64,000 bases of DNA. It comes from Achromobacter xylosoxidans. Lineage in GTDB: Bacteria > Pseudomonadota > Gammaproteobacteria > Burkholderiales > Burkholderiaceae_B. Position numbers and translations under genes: made by a program. The stretch spans positions 620,001 to 684,000 of the forward strand of contig NZ_LN831029.1 in assembly GCF_001457475.1 (NCBI RefSeq), written 5' to 3'. This document shows positions 26,524 through 35,566 of the stretch, in pieces. The notes beneath the pieces were generated by a model. That model was not told where the DNA came from. It did not search any database and saw only the letters and a program-made list of their open reading frames with translations. The number at the start of each line of letters is the position of its first letter. The first letter of the stretch is position 1.

Positions 26524-27801
26524 TCAGACCGTCGCGAAGACCTTCTCGGCGATATCCAGGGTGGCCTGGATGACGGCGTCGTCGTGGGTGGCCGAGACGA
26601 AGCCGGCCTCGAACGCCGACGGCGCGAAATGCACGCCGTGGTCCAGCATGGCGTGGAAAAAGCGGTTGAAGCGCGCCGTATCGCAGGCCGAGACCTCGGC
26701 GAACGTGGCCGGCACCTTGTCGCTGAAGTAGATGCCGAACATGCCGCCGACCGAATCGGCCGAAAAAGCCAGGCCGGCGGCGCGGGCGCGTTCCTGCAGT
26801 CCCTGGGCCAGCTTGGCGGTCTGCGCCGCCAGCTTGTCGTAGAAGCCGGGCGCGGCGATCAGGCGCAGCGTGGCCAGGCCGGCGGCCACGGCCACCGGGT
26901 TGCCCGACAGCGTGCCCGCCTGGTAGACGCCGCCCAGCGGCGCGATGTGTTTCATGATCTCGGCGCTGCCGCCGAAGGCGCCCACCGGCATGCCGCCGCC
27001 GATCACCTTGGCCAGCGTGGTCAGGTCGGGCTTGACGCCCGACAGGCCCTGCACGCCCTGCGGGCCGACGCGGAAACCGGTCATGACTTCGTCGAAGATC
27101 AGCAGCGCGCCGTGCTGCGTGCAGACCTCGCGCAGCCCTTCCAGGAAGCCGGCGGCCGGCTTGATCAGGTTCATGTTGCCGGCGATCGGCTCGACGATGA
27201 TGCAGGCGATGTCGGCGCCGTGCTGGGCGAAGGCCTCGCGCACCGCTTCGAGGTTGTTGTATTCCAGGGTCAGCGTGTGCGAGACGAACTCGGGCGGCAC
27301 GCCCGCCGAGCTGGGGTTGCCGAAGGTCAGCAGGCCCGAGCCGGCCTTGACCAGCAGGCTGTCGGAGTGGCCGTGGTAGCAGCCTTCGAATTTGACGATC
27401 TTGTTGCGGCCGGTGGCGCCGCGCGCCAGGCGGATGGCCGTCATGGTGGCCTCGGTGCCGGAGCTGACCAGGCGCACCTGTTCCAGCGACGGCAGGCGCG
27501 CGATCAGCACCTCGGCCAGCTCGATCTCGGCCTCGGTGGGGGCGCCGAACGACAGGCCATTGACGGCCGCTTCCTGCACCGCGCGCACCACGTCCGGATG
27601 CGAATGGCCCAGGATGGCCGGGCCCCACGAGCCGACGTAGTCGATGTACTGCTTGTCTTCCGCGTCCCACACGTACGGGCCTTGCGCGCGCTTGATGAAG
27701 CGCGGCGTGCCGCCCACGGAGCGGAAGGCGCGCACGGGCGAGTTGACGCCGCCGGGGATGCTGCGGCTGGCGCGTTCGAAAAGCTGAGCGTTACGGGACA
27801 T
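26524..27801 (-). CDS. hemL: glutamate-1-semialdehyde 2,1-aminomutase
   Basis: A 425-residue PLP enzyme that converts glutamate-1-semialdehyde to 5-aminolevulinate in the C5 route to tetrapyrroles. Family blocks are [60 protein letters not shown], the PLP Asp in [12 protein letters not shown] and the Schiff-base Lys in [18 protein letters not shown]. The ATG at 27801 gives the usual [11 protein letters not shown] start. It lies five bases after the thiE stop and is the last gene before the terminator. Confidence 0.96.
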   Translation of the reverse strand: MSRNAQLFERASRSIPGGVNSPVRAFRSVGGTPRFIKRAQGPYVWDAEDKQYIDYVGSWGPAILGHSHPDVVRAVQEAAVNGLSFGAPTEAEIELAEVLIARLPSLEQVRLVSSGTEATMTAIRLARGATGRNKIVKFEGCYHGHSDSLLVKAGSGLLTFGNPSSAGVPPEFVSHTLTLEYNNLEAVREAFAQHGADIACIIVEPIAGNMNLIKPAAGFLEGLREVCTQHGALLIFDEVMTGFRVGPQGVQGLSGVKPDLTTLAKVIGGGMPVGAFGGSAEIMKHIAPLGGVYQAGTLSGNPVAVAAGLATLRLIAAPGFYDKLAAQTAKLAQGLQERARAAGLAFSADSVGGMFGIYFSDKVPATFAEVSACDTARFNRFFHAMLDHGVHFAPSAFEAGFVSATHDDAVIQATLDIAEKVFATV

Positions 27802-27806
27802 GGCGA

Positions 27807-28472
27807 TCAAGGCTTCAGGTTGCGGTTGATGGAGTAGGGCGCGGCGCAGGCCGCGGCGGCGGCGCGGATGGCGGGCGCCTCGAACAGGCCGGTGATGACG
27901 GCGATCGAGTCGGCGCCGGCCGCGGCCACCTGCGCCGCGTTCTCGGGCGTGATGCCGCCGATGGCGACCACCGCGGGGCGCGGCGCGTCGCGTTCCTCGA
28001 CCAGCGCGCGGGCCTCGGTCAGGACCGACAGCGGCGCGCGCACGGTGTCCGGCTTGACGCGCGAGGCGAACATGGCGCCGAAGGCGATGTAGTCGGCGCC
28101 GGCGTCCAGCAGTTCGCGGGCGCGGGCCAGGTCATCGTAGCTGGAGCCGCCCAGGATCAGGTCGGGGCCGGCTTCGGCGCGGATGCGGGCCAGGCTGTCG
28201 TCGTCGCGGCCAACGTGGGCGCCGTCGGCGCCGACCTCGAGCGCCAGGCGCCAGTCGTCATTGATGAGGAACACCACGCCCAGTTCGCGGCACAGCGGCG
28301 CCAGGGCGCGCGCCTGCTCGGCGCGCACCGTGTCGGGCACGTCCTTGCGGCGCAGCTGCAGCGCGCGCATGCCGCCCTCGGCGGCCTGGCGCACCGCGCG
28401 CATCAGGCGCTCGGTGTCGTCCCATTCGGGGGTGACGCCGTACAGGCCGGCGGGAAAACGCAGGGCTTTCAT
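27807..28472 (-). CDS. thiE: thiamine-phosphate synthase
   Basis: A 221-residue TIM-barrel enzyme that joins HMP-pyrophosphate and thiazole phosphate to thiamine phosphate. [10 protein letters not shown], the substrate strand [51 protein letters not shown] and [10 protein letters not shown] are the standard blocks. The ATG at 28472 overlaps the stop of thiD by four bases. Confidence 0.94.
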   Translation of the reverse strand: MKALRFPAGLYGVTPEWDDTERLMRAVRQAAEGGMRALQLRRKDVPDTVRAEQARALAPLCRELGVVFLINDDWRLALEVGADGAHVGRDDDSLARIRAEAGPDLILGGSSYDDLARARELLDAGADYIAFGAMFASRVKPDTVRAPLSVLTEARALVEERDAPRPAVVAIGGITPENAAQVAAAGADSIAVITGLFEAPAIRAAAAACAAPYSINRNLKP

Positions 28473-29278
28473 TGCGGTTGGATCCGGTTGGGAATGCGCC
28501 GGCCCATGCCCGGCAGGAAGCTGGCGGCGACCGCCGCGTCGGCGTGGGCCAGGCCCTGGCGCACCGCCTCGGGCATTTCCAGGCCGCGCGCCAGCAGGGC
28601 GGTGATGGCGGTGGCCGCCAGGCCGCCGGCATCGCCGTTGCGGTCCGGGGGCGCCTGCCACGGCAGGGTGGTGGTCTGGCCGTTGGGGCCGAGCAGCACG
28701 TTGGCATGGTGGCCGGGCCGCTGCGGGCTGCCCAGCACCAGCACCCATTCGGCGCCGGCCGCCACCAGGGCGTGCATCGGCGACGGTGCGTCCCCGATAT
28801 CGATGTCGCCGTCGGCATGCCATTGCGCCAGGCGCAGGTGTTCGACGATCAGCAGGTCGGTCTGCGGCAGCACCAGCTCAAGAACGGCCGCCAGCAGATC
28901 GTCGGCCTCGTCCTCGTCGGCGGCGTCGGCCGGCACCTGGGCGCGCTGGCCCAGGTGCAGCACCAGCGGCACCTGGCTGTAATCGGCCGCTACCTGGGCG
29001 GCCACGCTTGCCGTTTCGGCGGTGTATAGTCCGCCCACCTTGATCGCCTGTACCGACATGTCTTCGAGCAGGCAGCGGGCCTGGTCGTCGAGCAGGTCGG
29101 GCGACACGGGATGGATTTCTTCGATGCCGGCGGTATCCTGCACGGTCAGCGCCGTGACGGCCGCCAAGCCATGACAGCCCAGGCGGGCGCAGGTGACGGC
29201 ATCCGCGGGCAAGCCGTCGGCGCCCGAAGGATCGAGCGGGCCGAAGACCAAAACGAGAGGGGGAGTAACGGGGGCCAC
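28469..29278 (-). CDS. thiD: ThiD-like HMP/HMP-phosphate kinase, diverged
   Basis: A 269-residue ribokinase-fold protein. The N-terminal FGPLDPSGADGLPADAVTCARLGCHGLAAVTALTVQ tract and VKVGGL-like IKVGGLY match ThiD. The C-terminal catalytic motif usually read as GTGCTLSSA is NGDAGGLAATAI, so the Cys and the GTGC anion hole are changed, and an acidic insert (ADAADEDEADD) interrupts the middle. Coupling to thiE supports a thiamine role, but kinase activity cannot be assumed. No TPP riboswitch pattern was recognised upstream. Confidence 0.8.
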   Translation of the reverse strand: MAPVTPPLVLVFGPLDPSGADGLPADAVTCARLGCHGLAAVTALTVQDTAGIEEIHPVSPDLLDDQARCLLEDMSVQAIKVGGLYTAETASVAAQVAADYSQVPLVLHLGQRAQVPADAADEDEADDLLAAVLELVLPQTDLLIVEHLRLAQWHADGDIDIGDAPSPMHALVAAGAEWVLVLGSPQRPGHHANVLLGPNGQTTTLPWQAPPDRNGDAGGLAATAITALLARGLEMPEAVRQGLAHADAAVAASFLPGMGRRIPNRIQPQ

Positions 29279-29433
29279 GTGGACAGCGCTAGAGTAAGGG
29301 TGCCCGGACTCAATTGCGAAGAATCAGGGGAACCCCTATTGGGTTTCGGTAAGATTGTCCCCATTCTAATGGATGCCTCCCGCCTTTGCCCCGTAGGGGG
29401 GACGACGGCAGGGATTTGATGTAAGAGAGAACT

Positions 29434-29598
29434 ATGCGTACTTGGATGTGTCTGATTTGTGGCTGGGTCTACGACGAAGAGGCAGGCCTGCCCGACGAAG
29501 GCATCGCGCCCGGCACCCGCTGGGAAGACGTGCCGCCGAACTGGGTCTGTCCTGAATGCGGCGCCCGCAAAGAGGACTTCGAACTGATGGAAATCTGA
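29434..29598 (+). CDS. rubredoxin
   Basis: A 54-residue one-iron electron carrier. The two knuckles are CLICGWVYD and CPECGARK, giving four Cys ligands, with the family's DEGIAPGTRWEDVPPNWVCP segment between them. AAGAGAG precedes the ATG. The dyad AGGGGAACCCCT at 29326-29337 lies upstream in the gap to the divergent thiD. Confidence 0.95.
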   Translation: MRTWMCLICGWVYDEEAGLPDEGIAPGTRWEDVPPNWVCPECGARKEDFELMEI

Positions 29599-29645
29599 TC
29601 CGCAGCGCCGACGTATTCCGCCAAGGCTTGCAACGAGGGGAGGCC

Positions 29646-29729
29646 ATGTCCACCCCGCGCTCCCGACGGGCCACGCCAGTGCGGCGGGCCCCCGGTTCTA
29701 TCAGACTACCCACAGAGGGGTTGCCATGA
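29646..29729 (+). CDS. 27-codon small ORF overlapping the yqgE start (uncertain)
   Basis: An ATG behind a strong GAGGGGAGG opens a 27-residue Arg- and Pro-rich frame (MSTPRSRRATPVRRAPG...) whose stop overlaps the YqgE ATG by four bases. It may be a coupled leader or chance; no family is recognised. Confidence 0.25.
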   Translation: MSTPRSRRATPVRRAPGSIRLPTEGLP

Positions 29730-30313
29730 CGGAAAAACACCACGAAGAAACCACCACGCAGGCCGCCAACTTCGCCAACCAGTTCCTGATCGCCATGCCC
29801 GGCATGGTCGAGGGCAGCCTGGCCGGCTCGGTCATCTATATCTGCGAACACTCCGAACGCGGCGCGTTGGGCCTGGTCATCAACCGGCCCACGGACCTGA
29901 CGCTCGGCACGCTGTTCGAGCGCATCGACCTGGCGCTGGAAATCGGCCCGGTCAAGGACACGCTGGTGTTCTTCGGCGGCCCGGTGCAGACCGACCGCGG
30001 CTTCGTGCTGCACGCGCCGGCCGGCGACTACAGCTCCAGCATCAAGCTGGGCGCCATGGCCCTGACCACCTCGCGCGACGTGCTGCAGGCCGTGGCCGAC
30101 GGCAACGGCCCGGCCCGCATGCTGGTCACGCTGGGCTACGCCGGCTGGGGCGCCGGCCAGCTCGAAAGCGAGATGGGCCAGAACGCCTGGCTGTCGGTCG
30201 GCGCCGACGACCACATCATCTTCGACGTGCCGCCCGAGGATCGCTACCCCGCCGCGCTCAAGCTGCTGGGCATCGATCCCGTGATGCTGGCCGGCGACGC
30301 GGGCCATGCCTGA
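29726..30313 (+). CDS. yqgE: YqgE/AlgH family protein (UPF0301)
   Basis: A 195-residue soluble protein of the DUF179/UPF0301 family: FLIAMPGMVEGSLAGSVIYICEHSERGALGLVINRP, GGPVQTDRGFVLH and LVTLGYAGWGAGQLESEMGQNAWL are the defining blocks. The molecular role is not settled; it is a common neighbour of ruvX, as here, where the two overlap by eight bases. Confidence 0.93.
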   Translation: MTEKHHEETTTQAANFANQFLIAMPGMVEGSLAGSVIYICEHSERGALGLVINRPTDLTLGTLFERIDLALEIGPVKDTLVFFGGPVQTDRGFVLHAPAGDYSSSIKLGAMALTTSRDVLQAVADGNGPARMLVTLGYAGWGAGQLESEMGQNAWLSVGADDHIIFDVPPEDRYPAALKLLGIDPVMLAGDAGHA

Positions 30314-30707
30314 AGAAACCCTGCTGGCGTTCGACTTCGGCGAGAAGAAGATCGGCGTGGCCATCGGCAATACGCTGACGCGCCACGCGCGGCCGCTGGA
30401 AATCATCTTCAGCGAAGTGCGTGATGTGCGTTTCGCGCGCATCGAGGCGCTGCTGCGGGAATGGCAACCGCATCGCGTGGTGGTCGGCCTGGCGCTCGAT
30501 GCCGATGGCGGCGAGCAGCCCGCCACCGCGCGCTGCCGCCGCTTCGCCAATCAGCTGCACGGCCGCTTCGGCGTCGCGGTGGAACTGGTCGACGAGCGCG
30601 GCTCCAGCATGGAGGCGCAACGCCTGCTTGGCACGCACGCGGCCGACGACGCCATGGCCGCGGCCGTCATCCTGCAACGCTACCTGGACAAGCCGCCGGC
30701 GCCTTGA
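30306..30707 (+). CDS. ruvX: Holliday junction resolvase-like YqgF/RuvX
   Basis: A 133-residue RNase H-fold protein. AFDFGEKKIGVAIGN carries the first Asp, VVGLALDADGG the usual G-x-P region (here ALDAD), and VELVDERGSSMEA the second acidic site, with AAAVILQRYLD at the end. Family members act on 16S rRNA 5' maturation or junctions. It overlaps yqgE and precedes the pyrB-like gene. Confidence 0.92.
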   Translation: MPEETLLAFDFGEKKIGVAIGNTLTRHARPLEIIFSEVRDVRFARIEALLREWQPHRVVVGLALDADGGEQPATARCRRFANQLHGRFGVAVELVDERGSSMEAQRLLGTHAADDAMAAAVILQRYLDKPPAP

Positions 30708-30726
30708 CGCCGGCGCCGGCCCGCCC

Positions 30727-31716
30727 ATGCTCAATCCGCAACTCGACCGCCGTGGCGAACTGATTCATCTGCTGACCACGGAAGGGTTGCCGCGCCGCCA
30801 TGTCGAGCGGCTGCTCGACATGGCGGCGCGTTTTGCCGATGGCTCGCAGCCCGCCGCGCCCGCCGCCGACTTGCCATTGTTCTTGAGCCTGCCGGCCGGC
30901 GACATCGACCTGCGCCAGGGTTTCGAGGCCGCCGCCGGCCAGTTGGGCCTGCGGCCGGTGCCGCTCGCGGGCAGCGCGGGCGTCGATGCGGGCGTGGATC
31001 GAGGCCATGGCGTGGGCGCCGGGGACCCGCCCTCGACGCATGCTCCCGCCACGCCGTCGCCCGCCGCCGTTGCCGCCGGCCTGCCGGCCGGCATCCTGGT
31101 GCTGCGGCATCCCGCCAGCGGCGCGGCAGTCTGTGCCGCCGGCGCCCAGGCGCCGGGCCTGCGCATCATCAACGCTGGCGACGGCGCCCATGCCGACCCG
31201 CTGCCGGCCCTTGCCCGGGTGCAGGTAATGCTGCGCGCCAAGCGCGACCTGACCAACCTGGCCGTGGCGCTGGTGGGCGACATTCGCCATAGCGCCGTGG
31301 CTCGCAGCCTGATCCATGCCATGACCACGCTGGGCGTGCCGGAAGTGCGCGCCACCGCGCCGCGCACCCTGCTGCCCGATGGCCTGCCGCAACTGGGCGT
31401 ACGGGCCTGCGGCACGCTGCGCGAATGCCTGGCCGACGCCGATGTCGTGATCGTGCTGCCGCTGCGCGCCGAACGCATGAGCGGCGCGCTGCTGCCGTCG
31501 GCCCGGGACTACACGGCCGCCTGCGGACTGACGCCGGCCCGCCTGGCCGGGGCGAAAGCGGACGTCCTGCTGTTGCCCGCCGGCGGCTTGACGCCCGGCA
31601 TCGAGATCGACGGCGACATCGGCGCCGGCCTGCCCGACACCGAGGCCAGCCTGGCGCGATCCGAACGCGATCTGCGCCTGGCCGCCCTGAGCGTGCTGGC
31701 AGGAGGCGCCGCATGA
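30727..31716 (+). CDS. degenerate aspartate carbamoyltransferase-like protein
   Basis: A 329-residue PyrB homologue (MLNPQLDRRGELIHLLTTEGLPRR is the usual N-terminus) that has lost most catalytic motifs. The carbamoyl-phosphate loop STRTR is replaced by an unrelated GDIDLRQGFEAAAGQLG; the HPTQ motif reads DPLP in INAGDGAHADPLPAL; RxQxER reads PLRAERM; HPGPMNRG reads LPAGGLTPG. RHPASGAA and VGDIRHSAVARS are kept. The 80s loop is replaced by a Pro/Ala/Gly-rich tract (about residues 82-118). The fold is probably intact but ATCase activity is not expected. It overlaps the pyrC-like gene by ATGA. Confidence 0.8.
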   Translation: MLNPQLDRRGELIHLLTTEGLPRRHVERLLDMAARFADGSQPAAPAADLPLFLSLPAGDIDLRQGFEAAAGQLGLRPVPLAGSAGVDAGVDRGHGVGAGDPPSTHAPATPSPAAVAAGLPAGILVLRHPASGAAVCAAGAQAPGLRIINAGDGAHADPLPALARVQVMLRAKRDLTNLAVALVGDIRHSAVARSLIHAMTTLGVPEVRATAPRTLLPDGLPQLGVRACGTLRECLADADVVIVLPLRAERMSGALLPSARDYTAACGLTPARLAGAKADVLLLPAGGLTPGIEIDGDIGAGLPDTEASLARSERDLRLAALSVLAGGAA

Positions 31717-33017
31717 GGCTGCACATCGCCAACGGCCGCCTGATCGATCCGGCCCACGGCCGCGACGGCCAGCAAGACCTGTTCATTGCCCACGGCCGCG
31801 TGGTCGCGAGCGGCCAGGCGCCGGACGGCTTCCAGGCCGACCAGCGGATCGACGCGGCTGGCCTGGCCGTGTTGCCCGGCCTGGTGGACCTGTCGGCGCG
31901 CCTGCTGCGCCAGGACGCCGGCGCGCCGGCGGACTCGCGCCTGTCCAGCGCCGAGTTGCGCGCCGCCCTGGCTGGTGGCGTAACCACACTGGCCATGCCT
32001 CCGGATGCCGACGCGCCGCTAGACGAGCCGGCCAAGATCGAGGCGCTGCTGCGCGAAGCGCCGTCCGGCCACGGCCGGGTGCTGCCGATCGGCGCGTTGA
32101 CAGTCGGCCTGCGCGGCGAAACCCTGGCGGAAATGGGCCTCCTGGCGCAGGCGGGCTGCCTGGCGTTCTCGCCGGGCGAGTGCGGCATCGCCGATACGCG
32201 GGTGCTGTGGGGCGCCATGCGCTACGCCGCGGGGCTGGGCCTGGCATTGTGGCTGCGGCCGCAGGACCCATGGCTGGCGCAGGGCGCCGTGGTCGCCGCC
32301 GGCGCCTACGCCGACCGTCTCGGCCTGCCGGGCCTGCCGCCGCAGGCCGAGGTGCTGGCCCTGCAAACGATTTTCGAGCTGCAACGCGCCACGGGCGCGC
32401 GTGTGCATCTGTCGCGCCTGTCGACCGCCGGCGGCCTGGAACTGTTGCGCGCCGCGCGCCGCGAAGGACTGCCGGTCAGCGCGGACGTTTCGGCCAACAG
32501 CCTGCACCTGACCGATGTGGACATCGGTTATTTCAATACCGATTTCCACCTGCGCCCGCCGCTGCGCGGCCAGCGCGACCGCGATGCGATCCAGGCGGCG
32601 TTGCGCGAGGGGCTGGTGGAGGCGCTGTGCTCGGATCACGCGCTGGTGGACGATGCGGGCAAGGCCCTGCCGTTTCCCTATTCGCAACCCGGCGCCACGG
32701 GCCTGGAATTGCTGCTGTCGCTGGCGCTGAAATGGGCCCGCGACTGCCGCCTGCCGCTGACGCAGGCGCTGGCCCGGGTGACCGCGGGGCCGGCGGCGGT
32801 GCTGCGTGGCCTGTCGCCGGGCTTGTCCGGCCTGGGCGAGCTGGGCGTGGGCGCGCCCGCGGATCTGTGCCTGGTGGACCTGGAGGCCGAATGGCTGGTG
32901 GCGCCCGGCGCCCTGCAAAGCCACAGCCGCCATACGCCGTTCGCGGGTATGATGCTGCCCGGCCGTGTCCGCGCCACCCTGGTGGGTGGCAACCCGGCCT
33001 GGGAGACCCCTGCTTGA
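31713..33017 (+). CDS. pyrC': dihydroorotase-like PyrC' without metal ligands
   Basis: A 434-residue dihydroorotase-fold protein. LAVLPGLVDLSARLLRQ occupies the place of the metal-binding PGxxDxHxHLR motif, so both His ligands are gone; ALCSDHALVDD keeps the late Asp region. In Pseudomonas an inactive PyrC' of this kind is a structural partner of an active PyrB. Here the coupled PyrB is itself degenerate. The stop overlaps the TTG start of the next gene. Confidence 0.85.
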   Translation: MRLHIANGRLIDPAHGRDGQQDLFIAHGRVVASGQAPDGFQADQRIDAAGLAVLPGLVDLSARLLRQDAGAPADSRLSSAELRAALAGGVTTLAMPPDADAPLDEPAKIEALLREAPSGHGRVLPIGALTVGLRGETLAEMGLLAQAGCLAFSPGECGIADTRVLWGAMRYAAGLGLALWLRPQDPWLAQGAVVAAGAYADRLGLPGLPPQAEVLALQTIFELQRATGARVHLSRLSTAGGLELLRAARREGLPVSADVSANSLHLTDVDIGYFNTDFHLRPPLRGQRDRDAIQAALREGLVEALCSDHALVDDAGKALPFPYSQPGATGLELLLSLALKWARDCRLPLTQALARVTAGPAAVLRGLSPGLSGLGELGVGAPADLCLVDLEAEWLVAPGALQSHSRHTPFAGMMLPGRVRATLVGGNPAWETPA

Positions 33018-33754
33018 AGCTGCTGCGCTTTGTCCTTCGCCTGATGCTGGTGGTGCCGTTGATCGTCTTCGGCCTGCTGTGCGTGGGCCTGGTGTATCCG
33101 CTGCTGCGCCCGAAGTCGCGGGCCTGGCTCAATCGAACCTGGTCGCGCTGCCTGATGGCGGCCTGTGGCCTGCGGGTCGTCTTCAAGGGCGAGCCGCGCA
33201 TGACGGGTCCAGTACTGCTGGTGGCGAACCACGTTTCCTGGATCGACATCTTCGTGCTGAATTCGGCGCGGGCAACGTCGTTCGTGGCCAAGAGCGAGAT
33301 CCGCAGCTGGCCGGTGATCGGCTGGCTGGTGGCGGGCGCGGGCACGCTGTTCATCGAACGCGGCCAACGCCACGCGGTGCACGCGATGGGCGAGTCGATG
33401 CAGGCGCGCTTCAAGCTGGGCGACGCGGTGGGCCTGTTCCCGGAAGGCACGACCAGCGAGGGTTTCACGCTGCGCCCGTTCCACGCCAGCCTGTTCGAAC
33501 CGGCCCGCGCGGCGGCGGTCGAGATCCAGCCGGTGGCGCTGCGCTTCCTGCAACACGGCGAACGCAGCGGTTTCGCGGCGTTCGTGGGGGAGGAAACGCT
33601 GGTGGCGAATCTGTGGCGGGTGATGGGGACGACGGGGCTGTCGGTGGAGGTGGTGTTCTTGCCGGTATTGGCGGCGAAGCATGCCGATGGGACGTTGCCG
33701 ACGCGGTTGGAACTGTCGCATCAGGCTCGGGATGCGATTCAGGCGGTGCTTTGA
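33014..33754 (+). CDS. 1-acyl-sn-glycerol-3-phosphate acyltransferase (PlsC-like)
   Basis: A 246-residue membrane acyltransferase. An N-terminal TM (about 4-31) is followed by NHVSWIDIF (the HX4D catalytic block), FIERG and FPEGTTSEGFTLRPFH (glycerol-phosphate binding). It adds the second acyl chain in phosphatidate synthesis, or acylates lipids such as ornithine lipids. The TTG at 33014 overlaps the pyrC' stop; ATG at 33044 is an alternative but would cut the TM. The last 150 bases turn G- and T-rich before the repeat region. Confidence 0.86.
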   Translation: MKLLRFVLRLMLVVPLIVFGLLCVGLVYPLLRPKSRAWLNRTWSRCLMAACGLRVVFKGEPRMTGPVLLVANHVSWIDIFVLNSARATSFVAKSEIRSWPVIGWLVAGAGTLFIERGQRHAVHAMGESMQARFKLGDAVGLFPEGTTSEGFTLRPFHASLFEPARAAAVEIQPVALRFLQHGERSGFAAFVGEETLVANLWRVMGTTGLSVEVVFLPVLAAKHADGTLPTRLELSHQARDAIQAVL

Positions 33755-33843
33755 GGTTTTTGTTGCTGCGGGCTTGGGGGGGTGACTCTTGCTTGTGGCG
33801 GGTTGTGTGTTTTTCTTGGCGTCGGCGTTGTGCTTCGTAGGTC

Positions 33844-34009
33844 GCCCCTCGGGCGGGCGGACCCGGTGGCGGGCGCCCACGATTGCGGTCCGGAGCGTTC
33901 GCTCCGGACTTCCCCTTCGTCATCCTCGTTGCCGCCTGGCGGCGGCTGCCTTCGGATTCCCTCGGGCGCATCGAGGTTGCCCGCCACCGGGTCCGCCCGC
34001 CCGAGGGGC
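33844..34009 (+). repeat. type 2 variable-arm inverted repeat (copy B)
   Basis: Perfect 31-base arms at 33844-33874 and 33979-34009, identical to copy A's arms, around the common core. Confidence 0.9.
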
Positions 34010-34071
34010 TACGTGTGTCTAGGCTTGTCGCGCTGCTAGACCTGTGTGCGGGGAATGGAATCTGCGGGGCT

Positions 34072-34105
34072 GCCAGTTGCGGCCGCGCGGGCGGCCACAA
34101 CTGGC
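34072..34105 (+). repeat. GC hairpin, class 2 (copy B2)
   Basis: Arms GCCAGTTG and CAACTGGC around GGCCGCGCGGGCGGCC, preceded by TGCGGGGC. Confidence 0.85.
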
Positions 34106-34341
34106 GTCTGTTCATTTGAACGTGTTGCGGGTGCGCTGCGCGCTGGCGGCGAGCGGTTTTCTAATGATTCCGCACGTCAGAGGGAGGGGCGGTGGTGGTC
34201 GGCGCGGCATCAGACATGTTGCGCGGGACGACCTCTCGCGCCGACCACAAACAGGCGTGGTGCCAGCAGACTTTCAATAGCAAACATTCCGCCGCGCCCA
34301 CACGCGAGAGCGTCACCAGCCCGACGCAAGACGCCGCGTAA

Positions 34342-34376
34342 GCCGCAAAAGGCCGCCCGCGCGGCCGGCTTGCGGC
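34342..34376 (-). repeat. GC hairpin, class 2 (copy B1)
   Basis: Inverted equivalent of 7324-7358, with the same arms GCCGCAA and TTGCGGC and the same TGCGGGGC lead-in on the minus strand. Confidence 0.85.
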
Positions 34377-34477
34377 GGGCCCCGCAAGACCCTCCTCTCC
34401 AGCCCCGATGTGCGCCAAAACGCCAAGCACACAGACCGCCCCAACGCCCGAGGCTAAGTCTCATCGCGAGCGCGTGG

Positions 34478-34621
34478 CGGGGTCGGTGGGGGATGGCGGG
34501 GCGTGTAGATGCGCCCGGCGGAAACCGTAGGGAGCCGAAGGCGGACGAGGTTGAGCCCGGGGCAGTCCGGAGCGAACGCTCCGGACCGCAATCGTAGCCC
34601 CGCCATCCCCCACCGACCCCG
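34478..34621 (-). repeat. type 1 variable-arm inverted repeat (copy B)
   Basis: Perfect 25-base arms at 34478-34502 and 34597-34621, identical to copies A and C, with the core inverted. Confidence 0.9.
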
Positions 34622-34669
34622 CCACGCGCGCCTCAAGAACCCAACCCCGCGACACAAAAAACCCCCGCC

Positions 34670-35566
34670 TCAATGCCGCCCATTAGAAGAAAAATCACAA
34701 CAACTACGCGCCACCTCCGCCACACTCTCACAAAACGCGTCATCAGCCCCCTTCCGGTACATCGCGCAGTACACCGATTGCGGCGCCGCGGTGCTGGTCC
34801 GCGCTATCACCAGTTGCCTGGCGCTCACCATCTCCGCGAAATAATCCCGCGGCAGGCAGCTCACCCCGAAGCCGGCCGCGGTCAGGCCCGCCATGGCGAT
34901 CAGGCTGTTGATGGTGAACATGTTGCTGGCCGGCGTATGGGGCTTGAGCCAGCCGTCGTAGATCATGTTCAGGCCCGACTCGCGGCTTTGCCGCAACAGC
35001 GGCAGGGCGGCGATGTCGGCGGGGGTGTAGACCCGGCTCGGGTCGATCATGTCGGGGCTGCCCATCCAGGCGAACTCCAGCCGCTGCAGCGCCACGACCT
35101 CCAGCCCGGGCTCGGCGAATTCGCCGTGCAGGAATGCCATGTCCAATTGCCCGGCCTGCAATCGCTTCTGCAGGTCCGCGCCCAGGTCGATATGCGGCTC
35201 CAGCGTGATGCGCGGATAGTGCGCGCGCAGCAGGCGGATCAGGGCCGGCAGCCAGGTCATCGCGGTGATCTCGGTGATGCCGAAGCGGAACGTGCCGGTC
35301 AGCGTGTGCTGGCCCTTCAGGCGCACCAGCAGCCGGTCGCGGTGGCCCAGCATTTCCTCGGCCAGCGCATAGACCTCGTGGCCGCGCGCGGTCAGTTCGG
35401 CGCGGTGCCCGGAGCGGTCGAACAGGGCCACGTCGAAGTCCGCCTCCAGCTCCTGGATGCGCTTGGTGATGGCCGACTGGGTGGTGTGCAGCTTCTGCGC
35501 CGACGCCGAGAACGTGCCCAGGCGCACGGTCCAGTAGAGCGCCTCGATCTGTTTGAAGGTCAGCAT
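34670..35566 (-). CDS. LysR-family transcriptional regulator
   Basis: A 298-residue LysR regulator. The winged helix-turn-helix is LTFKQIEALYWTVRLGTFSASAQKLHTTQSAITKRIQELE; the effector domain follows from about residue 90. It is divergent from the aldolase gene at 35733, the classical arrangement for LysR control of a catabolic operon. Its 3' end near the repeat region is CA-rich on the plus strand. Confidence 0.92.
   Translation of the reverse strand: MLTFKQIEALYWTVRLGTFSASAQKLHTTQSAITKRIQELEADFDVALFDRSGHRAELTARGHEVYALAEEMLGHRDRLLVRLKGQHTLTGTFRFGITEITAMTWLPALIRLLRAHYPRITLEPHIDLGADLQKRLQAGQLDMAFLHGEFAEPGLEVVALQRLEFAWMGSPDMIDPSRVYTPADIAALPLLRQSRESGLNMIYDGWLKPHTPASNMFTINSLIAMAGLTAAGFGVSCLPRDYFAEMVSARQLVIARTSTAAPQSVYCAMYRKGADDAFCESVAEVARSCCDFSSNGRH

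Larger units (their letters stand above)
33838..34641 (-). repeat. composite intergenic repeat, copy B (inverted)
   Basis: The 33755-34669 gap between convergent plsC-like and lysR genes holds the composite in inverted order: type 2 (33844-34009), class 2 hairpins (34072-34105 and 34342-34376) and type 1 (34478-34621). The spacer matches copies A and C on the other strand. No gene is seen. Confidence 0.85.

Noticed and set aside
29279..29433. TPP riboswitch upstream of thiD or rubredoxin
   Set aside because: The conserved CUGAGA and ACCUGAUC-type boxes were not seen on either strand.
34046..34597. Open frames inside composite repeats, also at 7031-7655 and 40687-41339
   Set aside because: They cross the hairpins, are Arg/Pro/Ala-rich, and are not kept in frame between copies.
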